Of a stretch of DNA of 64,000 bases, positions 53,585-62,959 are shown piece by piece. Origin of the DNA: CAILUG01 sp903844415. GTDB lineage: Bacteria > Pseudomonadota > Gammaproteobacteria > Pseudomonadales > Pseudohongiellaceae. The stretch covers positions 164,603 through 228,602 of the forward strand of contig CANJTS010000006.1 in NCBI GenBank assembly GCA_947477655.1, written 5' to 3'. Numbering within the stretch: the first letter of the stretch is position 1; every line of letters starts with the position of its first letter. The position numbers and the translations under genes are program-made. The notes under the pieces are model-generated. The model was not told the origin of the DNA, did not search any database, and was given only the letters and a program-made list of their open reading frames with translations.

Positions 53585-54985
53585 TCAATCTTCTATGAGG
53601 CTGCGTGCTTTAACGTCGGAAAAGGGTTTCATCACATATTGTAAAAAAGTGCGCGATCCTGTTTCGATAAATATCTCGGCTGGCATGCCCGGCACCAATT
53701 CCTTGCCATCTAGGCCTGCAAAGGATTCTGGGTTTAGCTCCACGCGGGCAAGATAAAAAGTTGCTCCAGTGCGTTGGTCTTGTACGGCATCCGCAGACAA
53801 GCTTAAAACTGTTCCATACAGTGTGGGAGTGCTCTTGGAATTAAACGCGGGCAACCGAATCGTGGTTACCTGGCCTACCGCTAGCCGGTCAATATCCACT
53901 ACCGATACTTGGGCTTCGATAATCAGTTCTGCGCGTTGGGGCACTATTTCGGCAATTGGGCTACTTGGGTTAATAACACCACCAACAGTGTGATATTGCA
54001 TGCCATTCACAACCCCGGCAACGGGCGCCCTGACTTCGGAGCGTGCGACAATGTCGGTAAATACAGCTGTTCTTTCTCGGGCATCTTTCAACATTGTTTG
54101 GGTTTCGGACAGTTGATGGGCAACTTCGGTTTGAAAATCGTTTTCCAACTGCAGAATTTCAAGCTTGGTTTCGCCGATTTGAATTTGGGTGGTGGCAACA
54201 CTGGCTTTCAGTTCGGCTGCTTCGCCTGTCATCGATGCGTGCGCGCGCTCCAGTTCACGCAAGCGCAATTTGTCGGCAAAACCTTCCTCAAGCAACGCGC
54301 GTACATCCGACAGCTCGTCTGCATACGAATTTGCCAGCATATTTTTGCTGTCGCTCACCGCCAATAGGCCAACCTCGCGTGACTCCAGTTGCTCGATACG
54401 CTGGTTAAGCACCGCAATGCGTCCTTCTCGAGAGGCTTTACGGGTGGCAAAAATCTGCTGTTCGGCAGCTATTACATTGCTGGGGCTGCCACCAGCAGTG
54501 GCCGCAGGTTGCTCTGGAAATTTAATAGTATCCAGGGAGTCGCGTTCGGTCAGCAGGCGTGCTTCCCGCGCCGTCAGCGTCAACAATTGGCTGGTGAAAA
54601 TCTCCAGTTGCGACAGCGACTGCGTTGCATCCATCACCAGTATTACATCGCCGGCGTTAACCACATCACCGTTTTGTGCGCGTATTTCTTTGACAATGCC
54701 GCCCTCTAGATGCTGAACAACTTTTTTATAAGATTTTACCGTGACGCTACCGCCCGCATGCGCAGAGCCATCAATCGGCGCCAACACCGACCACAAACCA
54801 AACACGCCAAACACCAAAAACGCTATGCCCTGTCCAATACGCTTGGCATTAGCGAAGTCGACTTCATTCTGCTGCACAAGCTGATTGCTAATGGAGTTGC
54901 CAAGGGAAACGTCGCCGTCATCAGCTTGCTCTGAAGTGACTACACGGTTGCCTGCTTGTACTGAAACTACTGATTTATCTTCCAC
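53585..54985 (-). CDS. HlyD-family membrane fusion protein of the type I secretion system
   Basis: The 466-residue adaptor has a cytoplasmic N terminus, one membrane helix (about 46-66), a biotinyl-lipoyl-like domain split by a long coiled coil (about 130-310, many Glu/Leu heptads) and a C-terminal barrel with GMPAEIFIETGSRTFLQYVM, typical of PrtE/HlyD. I chose GTG 54985 because GGGGA stands 8 bases upstream; the TTG at 55000 lacks a ribosome site. Confidence 0.93.
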   Translation of the reverse strand: MEDKSVVSVQAGNRVVTSEQADDGDVSLGNSISNQLVQQNEVDFANAKRIGQGIAFLVFGVFGLWSVLAPIDGSAHAGGSVTVKSYKKVVQHLEGGIVKEIRAQNGDVVNAGDVILVMDATQSLSQLEIFTSQLLTLTAREARLLTERDSLDTIKFPEQPAATAGGSPSNVIAAEQQIFATRKASREGRIAVLNQRIEQLESREVGLLAVSDSKNMLANSYADELSDVRALLEEGFADKLRLRELERAHASMTGEAAELKASVATTQIQIGETKLEILQLENDFQTEVAHQLSETQTMLKDARERTAVFTDIVARSEVRAPVAGVVNGMQYHTVGGVINPSSPIAEIVPQRAELIIEAQVSVVDIDRLAVGQVTTIRLPAFNSKSTPTLYGTVLSLSADAVQDQRTGATFYLARVELNPESFAGLDGKELVPGMPAEIFIETGSRTFLQYVMKPFSDVKARSLIED

Positions 54986-55054
54986 GATTACTGTCCCCAA
55001 AAATTCTGCTGTTGCTTAGCCTGCTTGTGCTTAGCCTAGTGCCCAACATCAGCT

Positions 55055-56788
55055 TCATGCTGTACCGGCTGCCACAGCAGCCGGTTTAGGTGTTGCAGGC
55101 TGAGCAAGCATGCCTAACACCTGATCGCGTGGTCCAAAACTGACGGCGCTGCCTTCTTTCAAAACCAATACTTTGTCCACGCTCGACAATACCAAAGTAC
55201 GATGGCTAATAATAATGACCGTACAGCCCTGCTCTTTGATGCGCCCTATGCTGGTTACCAGTTCACGCTCGCCTTGATCGTCAAGGTTGGAATTGGGCTC
55301 ATCTAGCACCAGCAACTTGGGCGAGCCGTAAATTGCACGCGCCAGGCCAATACGTTGACGCTGACCGCCAGACAACACACCACCGGCACCACCAATAACC
55401 GTATCGTAACCATCGGGCTGGCGCAAAATAAGGTCATGCACACCTGCTTGCATGGCGGCGGCCACAATTTTTTCTGGATCGGGCTCACCAAAACGACAGA
55501 TATTGTCTGCGATTGTCCCGTCAAACAGTTCTATATCTTGCGGTAAATAACCAATATGCGGGCCAAGCTCGGTTCTATTCCACGTTGAAATATCTACCCC
55601 ATCAAGGCGAACTTTACCGCTCACAGAAGGCCATATGCCTAAGATGGCGCGGGCGAGTGTGGATTTTCCGGAGGCGCTGGGGCCTACAATTCCCAATACC
55701 TCGCCAGCGTTAAGCTGCATGGAAATAGCTTTTAGCACAGCCACCTTGCCACCGGGAGGAGTGACATAAACTTGCTCAAGCGACAAGTTGCCCTTGGGCG
55801 GTGGCAGGCGCATACGCTCACCATCAAGGGGAGACTGCTCGAGCAAGGCGCACAGTCGGTCGTATTGAGCGCGTGCCACAGAAAAACCTTTCCAGGTGCC
55901 TACCAGCATGTCGATAGGCGCCAATGCGCGTCCCAGCAACAAGGAACCGCCCATCATCAACCCCGGCGACAGTTCTTGTTTAAGTACCAGCAACGCGCCC
56001 AAACCAAGAATGAGTGACTGGATTATGATTCGGAAAGTTTTCGACATGGCGGCTATGCCGCCACCCAATTTGCTTGCCTCTGTTTGCTGCAACAGCACGC
56101 GATCAGAGTAGTTCTGCATTTTGCGACGAATGCCGTCGGTCATGCCCATGGCCTCCACCACCTCGGCGTTGCGCAAACTGCTAACCAGATGGTTGCCGGC
56201 TCTATTGGCATCAGCGTTGGCATCTTTTAGTTTTTTATTAGTTACTTTCTCGTTCAAAAACGCAAATCCAATCATCACCACAACAGCAACCAGTGCCGTA
56301 ATCCCAAACCAAAAATGAAAGCCGAACATCACAGCAAGATAAATGGGGAACCATGGCGCATCAAAAAACGCAAAAATCCCGTTGCCCGTGAGGAACTGCC
56401 GTAAACCCGTAAGGTCATTGATCGGCTGGGCGCTGCTTTTCATGCCAGAGCTTTGCAAAGCCAGCTTGAACGTTGCATTAAAAACGCGGTCACGCAGCGC
56501 TATTTCCATTTTATTGCTGGCAGCGATCAAGATGTAAGACCTGACCCACTCAAAGCCGCCCATGCCAAATTCGAGAAAAACCATGATCAGCGTCAACATC
56601 AACAGCGTAGAAAGACTGCCGCTGCCAATAACGCGATCAAAAATTTGCAGCATGTAAATGGTGGGTACCAGCATCAGAAGATTTACCGCAGCACTCAATG
56701 CTGCTGCATAAATAAAATGCTTTTTTACGGCGAGCATTGCATCAGCGAGTTCTTGCGGGCCTTTAAATTTTAGCTTGGATGTATTCAT
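55055..56788 (-). CDS. Type I secretion ABC transporter, PrtD/RsaD-like
   Basis: The 577-residue inner-membrane exporter has a six-helix ABC domain and an ATPase domain with Walker A GPSASGKST, signature LSGGQRQRIGLARA and Walker B LLVLDEPNSNLD, the last being characteristic of PrtD-type protease/S-layer exporters. There is no N-terminal C39 or HlyB-like peptidase domain. It likely recognises an uncleaved C-terminal signal on its substrate. First of the T1SS operon; a 221-base gap separates it from the Crp-like gene on the same strand. Confidence 0.94.
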   Translation of the reverse strand: MNTSKLKFKGPQELADAMLAVKKHFIYAAALSAAVNLLMLVPTIYMLQIFDRVIGSGSLSTLLMLTLIMVFLEFGMGGFEWVRSYILIAASNKMEIALRDRVFNATFKLALQSSGMKSSAQPINDLTGLRQFLTGNGIFAFFDAPWFPIYLAVMFGFHFWFGITALVAVVVMIGFAFLNEKVTNKKLKDANADANRAGNHLVSSLRNAEVVEAMGMTDGIRRKMQNYSDRVLLQQTEASKLGGGIAAMSKTFRIIIQSLILGLGALLVLKQELSPGLMMGGSLLLGRALAPIDMLVGTWKGFSVARAQYDRLCALLEQSPLDGERMRLPPPKGNLSLEQVYVTPPGGKVAVLKAISMQLNAGEVLGIVGPSASGKSTLARAILGIWPSVSGKVRLDGVDISTWNRTELGPHIGYLPQDIELFDGTIADNICRFGEPDPEKIVAAAMQAGVHDLILRQPDGYDTVIGGAGGVLSGGQRQRIGLARAIYGSPKLLVLDEPNSNLDDQGERELVTSIGRIKEQGCTVIIISHRTLVLSSVDKVLVLKEGSAVSFGPRDQVLGMLAQPATPKPAAVAAGTA

Positions 56789-57009
56789 CAGATAGGCAGT
56801 TGTTACTTATGTTTCGGAGTAGGAGTGAAATGAAGTTTGGAGAAGTTACCACCCAATATAAGGCCGCAATCTTAAACTTCAACTGTGAACATTCAATAAT
56901 TGTACCTTACCAGTAGAAGTACGCTATACAGAAATTAGTTCACAGTCGATCGCGGCAGGTTGTGGCTAGCCTAGTGAAAAAGTGTGTAGGAATTTTGTAG
57001 CAATGACCC

Positions 57010-57711
57010 TTACAACTCTGTTCTGCCTTCGGCTAAATCTTTGAGGATTTGTAAGTCAGGCACCAGCAAGCGGGTAGCCCCATCGCGTTTTACTACCTCG
57101 CTCGCTTGCAGGGACTGGAACACGCGCGTCACCGTTTCGCGGCTTAAATTAAGCATAATTGCAATTTCCATATGGGTGGGCGGGTTTTTAATAACAGCTG
57201 CACCCATGTTTGTTTTGTCGCTCTCTGTTACCAACAGCCACAGCTGACAACAAACACGCTGACCGATATTGGGCATGCCCAGTAATGAGCGCTGATAGGT
57301 CATGTGCCGCAAGCGTTGTGCCAATCGTTCGCCTAGATAGCTGGCCATCAGCGGACTATCGAGCATCTTTTCGCGCAGGGCTGTTACCGGCACAAACACA
57401 ACAACAGCGGGCGACAAAACAATTACATATTCTGGTTGTGAGCCATAATCGAAGATGCCCAGCTCGCCACAAAAATCGCCAGGCTCAACAAAATAAAGCC
57501 CAACCTCGCGCCCATCAACCGTAAAGTCCACGCCCTGTAACCGGCCTTCGAATAAAAAACACACATGGGCCTCGTCTACCCCGGCATTGAGCACCACTGC
57601 GCGTCGGGCAAATTTTTGGATAGAAGATTGAAGGGCAAGCTGAGCTAAACTATCTTGTGGGAGAGTCTTCAAGAGAGGAAAAAAGCTGAGCAGCTCTGGG
57701 GTGACTACCAT
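57010..57711 (-). CDS. Crp/Fnr-family transcriptional regulator
   Basis: The 233-residue protein has an N-terminal cyclic-nucleotide-binding fold (about 10-125, GELG at 82-85), a dimerisation helix (about 125-150) and a winged helix-turn-helix with recognition helix SRETVTR at 190-196. Arg191, Glu192 and Arg196 match the CRP residues reading TGTGA. Pro93 and Glu94 replace the CRP Arg82-Ser83 that hold the cAMP phosphate, so normal cAMP binding is doubtful. No N-terminal Cys cluster as in FNR. A minus-strand TATAAT at 57764-57759 could be its -10. Confidence 0.92.
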   Translation of the reverse strand: MVVTPELLSFFPLLKTLPQDSLAQLALQSSIQKFARRAVVLNAGVDEAHVCFLFEGRLQGVDFTVDGREVGLYFVEPGDFCGELGIFDYGSQPEYVIVLSPAVVVFVPVTALREKMLDSPLMASYLGERLAQRLRHMTYQRSLLGMPNIGQRVCCQLWLLVTESDKTNMGAAVIKNPPTHMEIAIMLNLSRETVTRVFQSLQASEVVKRDGATRLLVPDLQILKDLAEGRTEL

Positions 57712-57806
57712 GGACGGTTTGTTCGATGAGGCGAAGCTTGAGCGAGGTTTGGCGTTTGATTATAAGTGCTTGAGTTAGAATGGCAAATGCGCTCAATTGG
57801 CGCCAA

Positions 57807-57822
57807 TGTGACTGTAATCACT
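57807..57822. promoter_or_regulatory. Crp-type operator upstream of fecR-like gene
   Basis: TGTGA-CTGTAA-TCACT matches nine of ten consensus positions of a Crp site. Its centre is about 30 bases before TAGATT (57844-57849), a class II arrangement for the rightward gene, and about 62 bases from a start predicted for the leftward Crp-like gene, a class I spacing. Confidence 0.75.
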
Positions 57823-57972
57823 TGGCAATGGTATTATCTAGGGTAGATTTCACCACCAAAATCCAAATCCCAATTAAATTTGGGTAAATTGTGTTGCCTT
57901 CATCAGACATGGTGGGGCATTTGTGGGCAGATACGAGCAGATGACATAGGCGTCTGTGGAGAGCAATTCAAC

Positions 57973-59442
57973 ATGAATCTCAAATACATTAACCTCCAAA
58001 CAAGTTGCAGGCAAGCAATCCAGTTGCTTGGTTTGTTGTGTGTTGCCTGCCTAATGGCAGCAACTGGCGTTGTGCAAGCCTCGGGTGATGGCGCGGACAA
58101 ATCGGCAGCCAAATCGGTAGGCGAGGTGAGCCTTGTACTTGGCAAAGCCTATATCCAAGCGCCAAGCGAAGCACGCGAGTTAATCCAGGTAGGCACGGTC
58201 ATCAGCGTTAACGACATGATCGAAACAACGCCCAATGGCCATGTCCACATCCGCTTTGTAGATCAGGCTTTGGTGAGTGTACGGCCGTCCAGCAGGCTCG
58301 AAATAGTTCGATACGAATACCGACCCGAGGCCCCGTCAGAGTCGATAGTCAAACTCAATCTAGTCGAAGGTGTAACCAGGGCAATATCTGGACAAGCCGC
58401 CAAACAAGCGCGGGAAAATTTCCGCATGAATACCCCCATCGCCGCCATTGGTGTGCGTGGCACCGATTTTGTCGTCAGCGCCAATCAGCAATCGGTCAGG
58501 GCGCTCGTCAACGAAGGCGCTATTGTTGTTGCGCCATTTTCTAGCCAGTGTTCGGCGGATACTTTCGGGCCTTGCAGCCAGAACTCTCAGGAGCTGGTCA
58601 GTGGCGCCGGTCAGATCGTACAGATAAACGCTAATGCTCTAGCGCCGGTTTTGATTCCTATTCCGGCCTCGGCAGCAGAAATTCCAGAGTCGATGTTAGG
58701 GCAAACTGTTGCGCCTAGTGCCACCAAAACCGAACCCAACGCCGAATCCAAAGCCGAAGCCAAAAAAGACAGCAGCGAACTGTACGTTGAAACCGTTAAC
58801 TCGAAAGTTGTAAGCCAAACTATTGCCACCGCAAAAGCGGTGTCCACGCAGGCACCGGTCGTGGTTGTGGCTGTTGTGCCTGTTGTAGCCGCCCCTAAAT
58901 TTACGCCAGACACACAACTAAGCGCTCAAGCCCTCACCAACAGCCAGCTCGTTTGGGGGCGTTGGTCCGAGGCCAGAGCGCCCAACGAACGTATCACCGT
59001 GTCGTACGACACCGCACGCGCCGAAGGCCGCCAAACTACCGTCGGTAACGCTGCTTATGGTTTGTTCCGAACAGAAGCCAACGGCAGTAAAGAAGTGCGA
59101 CCAGGTTTGGGGGTGGTGGCCTTTAATCTGGTTCAGGCGCAGTCGTTTTATAAAACAGAGGGTCGCTCGGAATTAATGGATGTTAAAGGCGGCAAGCTAA
59201 GTATTGATTTTGAGCAAAGCCTCTTTGCTACCAGTCTGCAATTAAGCCACGCAGCCACCGGCAATATTGAGTTTAACGACAAGGGCAGAATTTTTGGTGG
59301 TGGTTATTTCCACAACATCAGCGACACTCAGGCCATGGCCGGTGCGGTCAGTTTGGATGGTGCCCAGGCCGGTTATTTCTTCGAGAAAGTACTCGCTACC
59401 GGCAGCATCGAAGGCCTGACCCTGTGGGGCAAGCAACCCTAA
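57973..59442 (+). CDS. FecR-domain periplasmic protein
   Basis: The 489-residue protein has a signal peptide (about 17-39, GLLCVACLMAATGVVQAS) and a FecR domain (about 50-200) with VGTVISVNDMIETTPNGHV, SSRLEIVRYEY and the NTPIAAIGVRGTDFVV core. It is not an anti-sigma factor: the usual N-terminal cytoplasmic domain and a sigma gene are missing. The middle is Ala/Val/Lys-rich and the C-terminal 160 residues have no family I know. Its stop overlaps the CHASE2 cyclase start (TAATG). Confidence 0.85.
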   Translation: MNLKYINLQTSCRQAIQLLGLLCVACLMAATGVVQASGDGADKSAAKSVGEVSLVLGKAYIQAPSEARELIQVGTVISVNDMIETTPNGHVHIRFVDQALVSVRPSSRLEIVRYEYRPEAPSESIVKLNLVEGVTRAISGQAAKQARENFRMNTPIAAIGVRGTDFVVSANQQSVRALVNEGAIVVAPFSSQCSADTFGPCSQNSQELVSGAGQIVQINANALAPVLIPIPASAAEIPESMLGQTVAPSATKTEPNAESKAEAKKDSSELYVETVNSKVVSQTIATAKAVSTQAPVVVVAVVPVVAAPKFTPDTQLSAQALTNSQLVWGRWSEARAPNERITVSYDTARAEGRQTTVGNAAYGLFRTEANGSKEVRPGLGVVAFNLVQAQSFYKTEGRSELMDVKGGKLSIDFEQSLFATSLQLSHAATGNIEFNDKGRIFGGGYFHNISDTQAMAGAVSLDGAQAGYFFEKVLATGSIEGLTLWGKQP

Positions 59443-61433
59443 TGTATGTACTTCTCCAAAAGTTTGCCGGCCTAAAATTGCTGGGTTCCTTTATTGGGCT
59501 CAGGCCGATTTATGCCCGTTTGCTGCTGCTGGGCTTGGCGGCAATAATTACGTTAATGTTGATTTTTTCATTCAGAGGTGGCCTTGCTACCTTTGAGCAG
59601 CAGGTGGGCGCTTTAGGTTGGCGGCTTAGCCCCAACACCAGCATCGAAGAACGCATCAATATCGTTGCCATCGACGAAAAAAGCATTGCCGAGCTAGGCC
59701 CGTGGCCTTGGCCGCGCGCAACTATGGCGCGTCTTGCAGGCGCCCTTACTCAGGCAGGGGTGCAGCTGCAGCTGTACGACATTGTCTTTCCCGAGGCCAA
59801 AGAAGGCGACGACCTGTTGTTAGCCGCCCTGCAAAATTCTGCCGCAGTGTTGTCTCAGGTTCCTGCCTTACAGTCGGACCAGCTTATTCAAACCGGCGCC
59901 ATGACCCACGCGCTTGGCGGCGTATCGTGTAATAACGCCACCTCTACCCAAAGCTACGTGGCAAATGCCTCGGTATTTGCGCCCATTGCCAAGGGTCACA
60001 TCACGCCGATTGTCGACAGCGATGGCGCGGTGCGTTCAGTGCCTGCCTTTATTTGTGTAGATGGCAAAGCCTACCCCGCACTGGCCATCAGTGCCCTGCT
60101 CAAGGCAACCAATGCGCAGTCGTGGACGGCTTCAGTAGTGCCGGGTACTACAATGTTTGGTCCCGCTAGCCTGCTCCAGCTAGACGCGTACCCGGGCCTT
60201 GATATCCCCCTCGATGCGGCTGGCAATTTACGGGTCTCTTTTAAAAATGCGCCCCAAACTTATCGTGCGTTTTCCGCAGTAGACATCCTGAATGGCAAAA
60301 TAGATCGCAGCCTGCTCGAAAATACCTGGGCACTGGTTGGCTACACTGCCTTTGGATTGCTGGACATTGTGCCTACCCCCTTTGATGGTGCCGCTCCGGG
60401 TGTAGAGATTCAGGCGCGCATTCTCGGCAGCCTGCTCGATAACAATGTGCCCTACAGCCCGGGCGCAACCGGATTTTTTCTGTTTGTAATCTGCGCGGCA
60501 TTCGGCGGTATTTTGTTACTGTTTGCTGCAGCCCGCGAGCAGCATGCAGGTTTTGGATTGCCCGTGTGTATGATCGCGTTGCCGTTGCTGGCGCTTACAG
60601 GGCACAGTTATATGCTGGCCAATGCCAACATCTGGCTCGGCTGGCTCATGCCTGCTTTGTATAGCTTGAGCGCTGCAAGCCTTTTGCTGCTGCACGAATA
60701 TGCCCGCGTGCGCATGGAGCGGGGTCGGGTGCTAAGCAATTTGAGCGCGTATCTGCCCACCGATGTGGCGCAAGAAATTGCCTATACATTGCCTAATTCC
60801 AGCATCAACGCCCATCGTCAGGATGCCACGTTATTGAGCGCCGACCTGCGCAACTTCTCCGCCTTTGGTGAGGCCCGCCCGCCCGAAGAAGCCGCCGCGC
60901 TGTTGCATTATTTTTTCGTGCGTACCACCGCCATTATCGAAAAACATCATGGTAGGGTGCACGAGTTTAAAGGCGACAGTTTGCTTGCAATTTGGGATGG
61001 CAGTGGCTCGGTCCCGGCAAGTCATGCGCTGCAGGCCGCCCTCGCAATGCAGGCCGCCATCGACGAAGTCTTACCGCAAACTCCTCCCGCTGGGCTAGAG
61101 CCACTCGCGCTTGGGATTGGCATCGAACAAGGCCCTGTATTGATTGGATCCATCGGGCCATCGCACCGTCGCAGTCATACGCTGCTCGGTGAAACCGTTA
61201 CTATCACCTTACGCATTCAAGACATGACCTCCGAACTTGCCCAGCCCATTTTGCTTGGCGAGTGTGTGGCGCGTCAGCTGGGCGATAAGGGCCTGCAGTC
61301 ACAAGGAAGCTATCTGCTAAGCGGCCTGCGCATCCCGCATACTTTGTTTGCCCCGCCCCTGCAGAATGCTGTGCCACAAAAAATAAAAGCTGAAGCCCCC
61401 TCGCTTAAGTTACACCGCGGCGGACGCCAGTAG
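59442..61433 (+). CDS. CHASE2-domain class III nucleotide cyclase with atypical active site
   Basis: The 663-residue protein has one N-terminal helix (about 23-43), a periplasmic CHASE2 sensor (about 60-330, VAIDEKSIAELGPWPWPRA), three membrane helices (about 342-420) and a C-terminal cyclase domain (about 455-640). Metal-binding Asp468 and Asp512 are present. The base-selecting pair is Glu508/Thr580 where adenylate cyclases have Lys/Asp or Lys/Thr, and the transition-state Asn is Thr587, with Arg591 kept. Adenylate cyclase activity is thus uncertain. Coupled to the FecR-domain gene. Confidence 0.88.
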   Translation: MYVLLQKFAGLKLLGSFIGLRPIYARLLLLGLAAIITLMLIFSFRGGLATFEQQVGALGWRLSPNTSIEERINIVAIDEKSIAELGPWPWPRATMARLAGALTQAGVQLQLYDIVFPEAKEGDDLLLAALQNSAAVLSQVPALQSDQLIQTGAMTHALGGVSCNNATSTQSYVANASVFAPIAKGHITPIVDSDGAVRSVPAFICVDGKAYPALAISALLKATNAQSWTASVVPGTTMFGPASLLQLDAYPGLDIPLDAAGNLRVSFKNAPQTYRAFSAVDILNGKIDRSLLENTWALVGYTAFGLLDIVPTPFDGAAPGVEIQARILGSLLDNNVPYSPGATGFFLFVICAAFGGILLLFAAAREQHAGFGLPVCMIALPLLALTGHSYMLANANIWLGWLMPALYSLSAASLLLLHEYARVRMERGRVLSNLSAYLPTDVAQEIAYTLPNSSINAHRQDATLLSADLRNFSAFGEARPPEEAAALLHYFFVRTTAIIEKHHGRVHEFKGDSLLAIWDGSGSVPASHALQAALAMQAAIDEVLPQTPPAGLEPLALGIGIEQGPVLIGSIGPSHRRSHTLLGETVTITLRIQDMTSELAQPILLGECVARQLGDKGLQSQGSYLLSGLRIPHTLFAPPLQNAVPQKIKAEAPSLKLHRGGRQ

Positions 61434-61582
61434 TCGTGGTAACGTGTTGTGGGCAGTAGATTCGGTTTTAATAATTCACCCTTACCTGCATAATCCAATT
61501 TAAATCCGTCATCCTGGCGCTCTCTTGCATCCCAGAATGCGAGAAGTTGGATAGCGCCCCACCCTGATAACTTGGCTTAACG

Positions 61583-62959
61583 ATGGTTCGTGCGTTTCTC
61601 AACAGGCTGTTCAACGATGATAAGGGCAGGTGGGGCCGGCCAATAAATTCAGCACTAACTGCCCGCGCTCGTTGTATTGTTGTTGGTATTGCTTGCCTAG
61701 GCCTGCCTGGCCTTGCCCGTGCCTGCCCAAGCCTGGACGCGTATTACCCCGCAAGCGGCAGTGGCTGGCAAACCTTACTGCCCGCATTAACGCTCTTGAT
61801 GCCCGAATGTTTGGATAGCCCAGAATATTTTGCACTGTTAGGCGCGGCGCAACTGGACACCAACAACATCTCGCAGGCGCTCGAGTCCCTAGAGCGATCT
61901 TTACTGCTGAGCCCCGACAATGGCGCGGCCCAGGTTGACTACGCCCAGGCGCTGTTCAGTGCCGGCCAGATATTTCCGGCGCTTGAAATTACCCAGGCCT
62001 TGTTGATGCGCGCAGATCTGCCGCCCAATTTGCTGACCACTTTGCAAGAGCGCCAACAAGTATGGCAAAGTCAAACCAGGTCTAGGGGCCTGGTTGCAGA
62101 GATGGCTGCAGGGTTCGACAACAACCTCAACGGTGCGCCGTCCCAAAACAATTTTACCCTTACCTTGTCCGGCGAGCCGGTAGCGCTGACACTCGACACG
62201 CTCTATCAGCCCATCAGCGGACCCTATGCAAACCTCAGGATTGCTGGTTTTTACCAACAACAAGCCCCCACCCACACGCACGACTGGTTGTTTGCCGCGC
62301 GTAATCGCAGCAGCCAAGACAGCAATTCAGAGCTTTTGCAGTTTGACTGGCGTTATGCCCTTGCCCTGCCGGTGCGCAGAAATCAGTGGGAACTTACCGC
62401 GGGCACCAGTCATTTAATGTACGGGGGCAGCCCGCTCTACAGTGTATTTGAGTCTAGGGCAAAGTTCAGGGTAAGGCGCGAAGGCTGCCAACCCTACTAC
62501 GAGCTGGCAACTCAGTATCAGCTCTATCACGGCCAAAACCACCTCAACGGGCTAGAATCCAGTGCCGCCACCGGGCTTGAGTGTGGGTTAGCCCAGCAGC
62601 AGCAACTCGGCGTAGAGGCGGGGGTGCTCCACAACGAGGCTTTAGATCAGGCTCGCCTAGGCGCTAACCGGGGCGGCTGGAAGGTGGCACTGCGCTGGCA
62701 AATGCCGCTTGGGGTGGGCGCCGTGGCGGCACAATTAGGGTATACCAGCCTCAGCGACGCACAGGGGTACAGCGATATACTCGCCAACGGCGCCAGCAGG
62801 CAAATTAATAGCAGGTACCTGCAGCTACAGTACAGCCGCCCCATTCTGCAAAATTTGTCCTTAATGGTTAACGTTAATCATCAGGGCCAGGGCAGTAACA
62901 TCGGGCCGTTTGTGAGCCAGAATACAGCCATGGAGGTAGGCTTTAGGGTAAACCTTTAA
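61583..62959 (+). CDS. Exported TPR / outer-membrane beta-barrel protein
   Basis: The 458-residue protein has a signal peptide (about 31-47, ending LARA), two or three TPR-like repeats (about 65-155: ALLGAAQLDTNNISQALESLE, then AAQVDYAQALFSAGQIFPALE) and a C-terminal beta-barrel-like half (about 170-458) of alternating strands ending VGFRVNL. TPR plus barrel is the layout of Slam-type surface lipoprotein translocators, but I cannot claim homology. It follows the cyclase by 149 bases and precedes the S-layer-like gene. Confidence 0.75.
   Translation: MVRAFLNRLFNDDKGRWGRPINSALTARARCIVVGIACLGLPGLARACPSLDAYYPASGSGWQTLLPALTLLMPECLDSPEYFALLGAAQLDTNNISQALESLERSLLLSPDNGAAQVDYAQALFSAGQIFPALEITQALLMRADLPPNLLTTLQERQQVWQSQTRSRGLVAEMAAGFDNNLNGAPSQNNFTLTLSGEPVALTLDTLYQPISGPYANLRIAGFYQQQAPTHTHDWLFAARNRSSQDSNSELLQFDWRYALALPVRRNQWELTAGTSHLMYGGSPLYSVFESRAKFRVRREGCQPYYELATQYQLYHGQNHLNGLESSAATGLECGLAQQQQLGVEAGVLHNEALDQARLGANRGGWKVALRWQMPLGVGAVAAQLGYTSLSDAQGYSDILANGASRQINSRYLQLQYSRPILQNLSLMVNVNHQGQGSNIGPFVSQNTAMEVGFRVNL

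Noticed and set aside
56789..57009. TGTGAACATTCAA near 56883 as a third Crp operator before the T1SS operon
   Set aside because: Only the left half-site is present; the right half does not match TCACA, so I did not call it.
57973..59442. FecR-domain protein as an iron-uptake anti-sigma regulator
   Set aside because: There is no FecI-type sigma factor, no cytoplasmic anti-sigma domain and no TonB receptor adjacent; it has a signal peptide instead.
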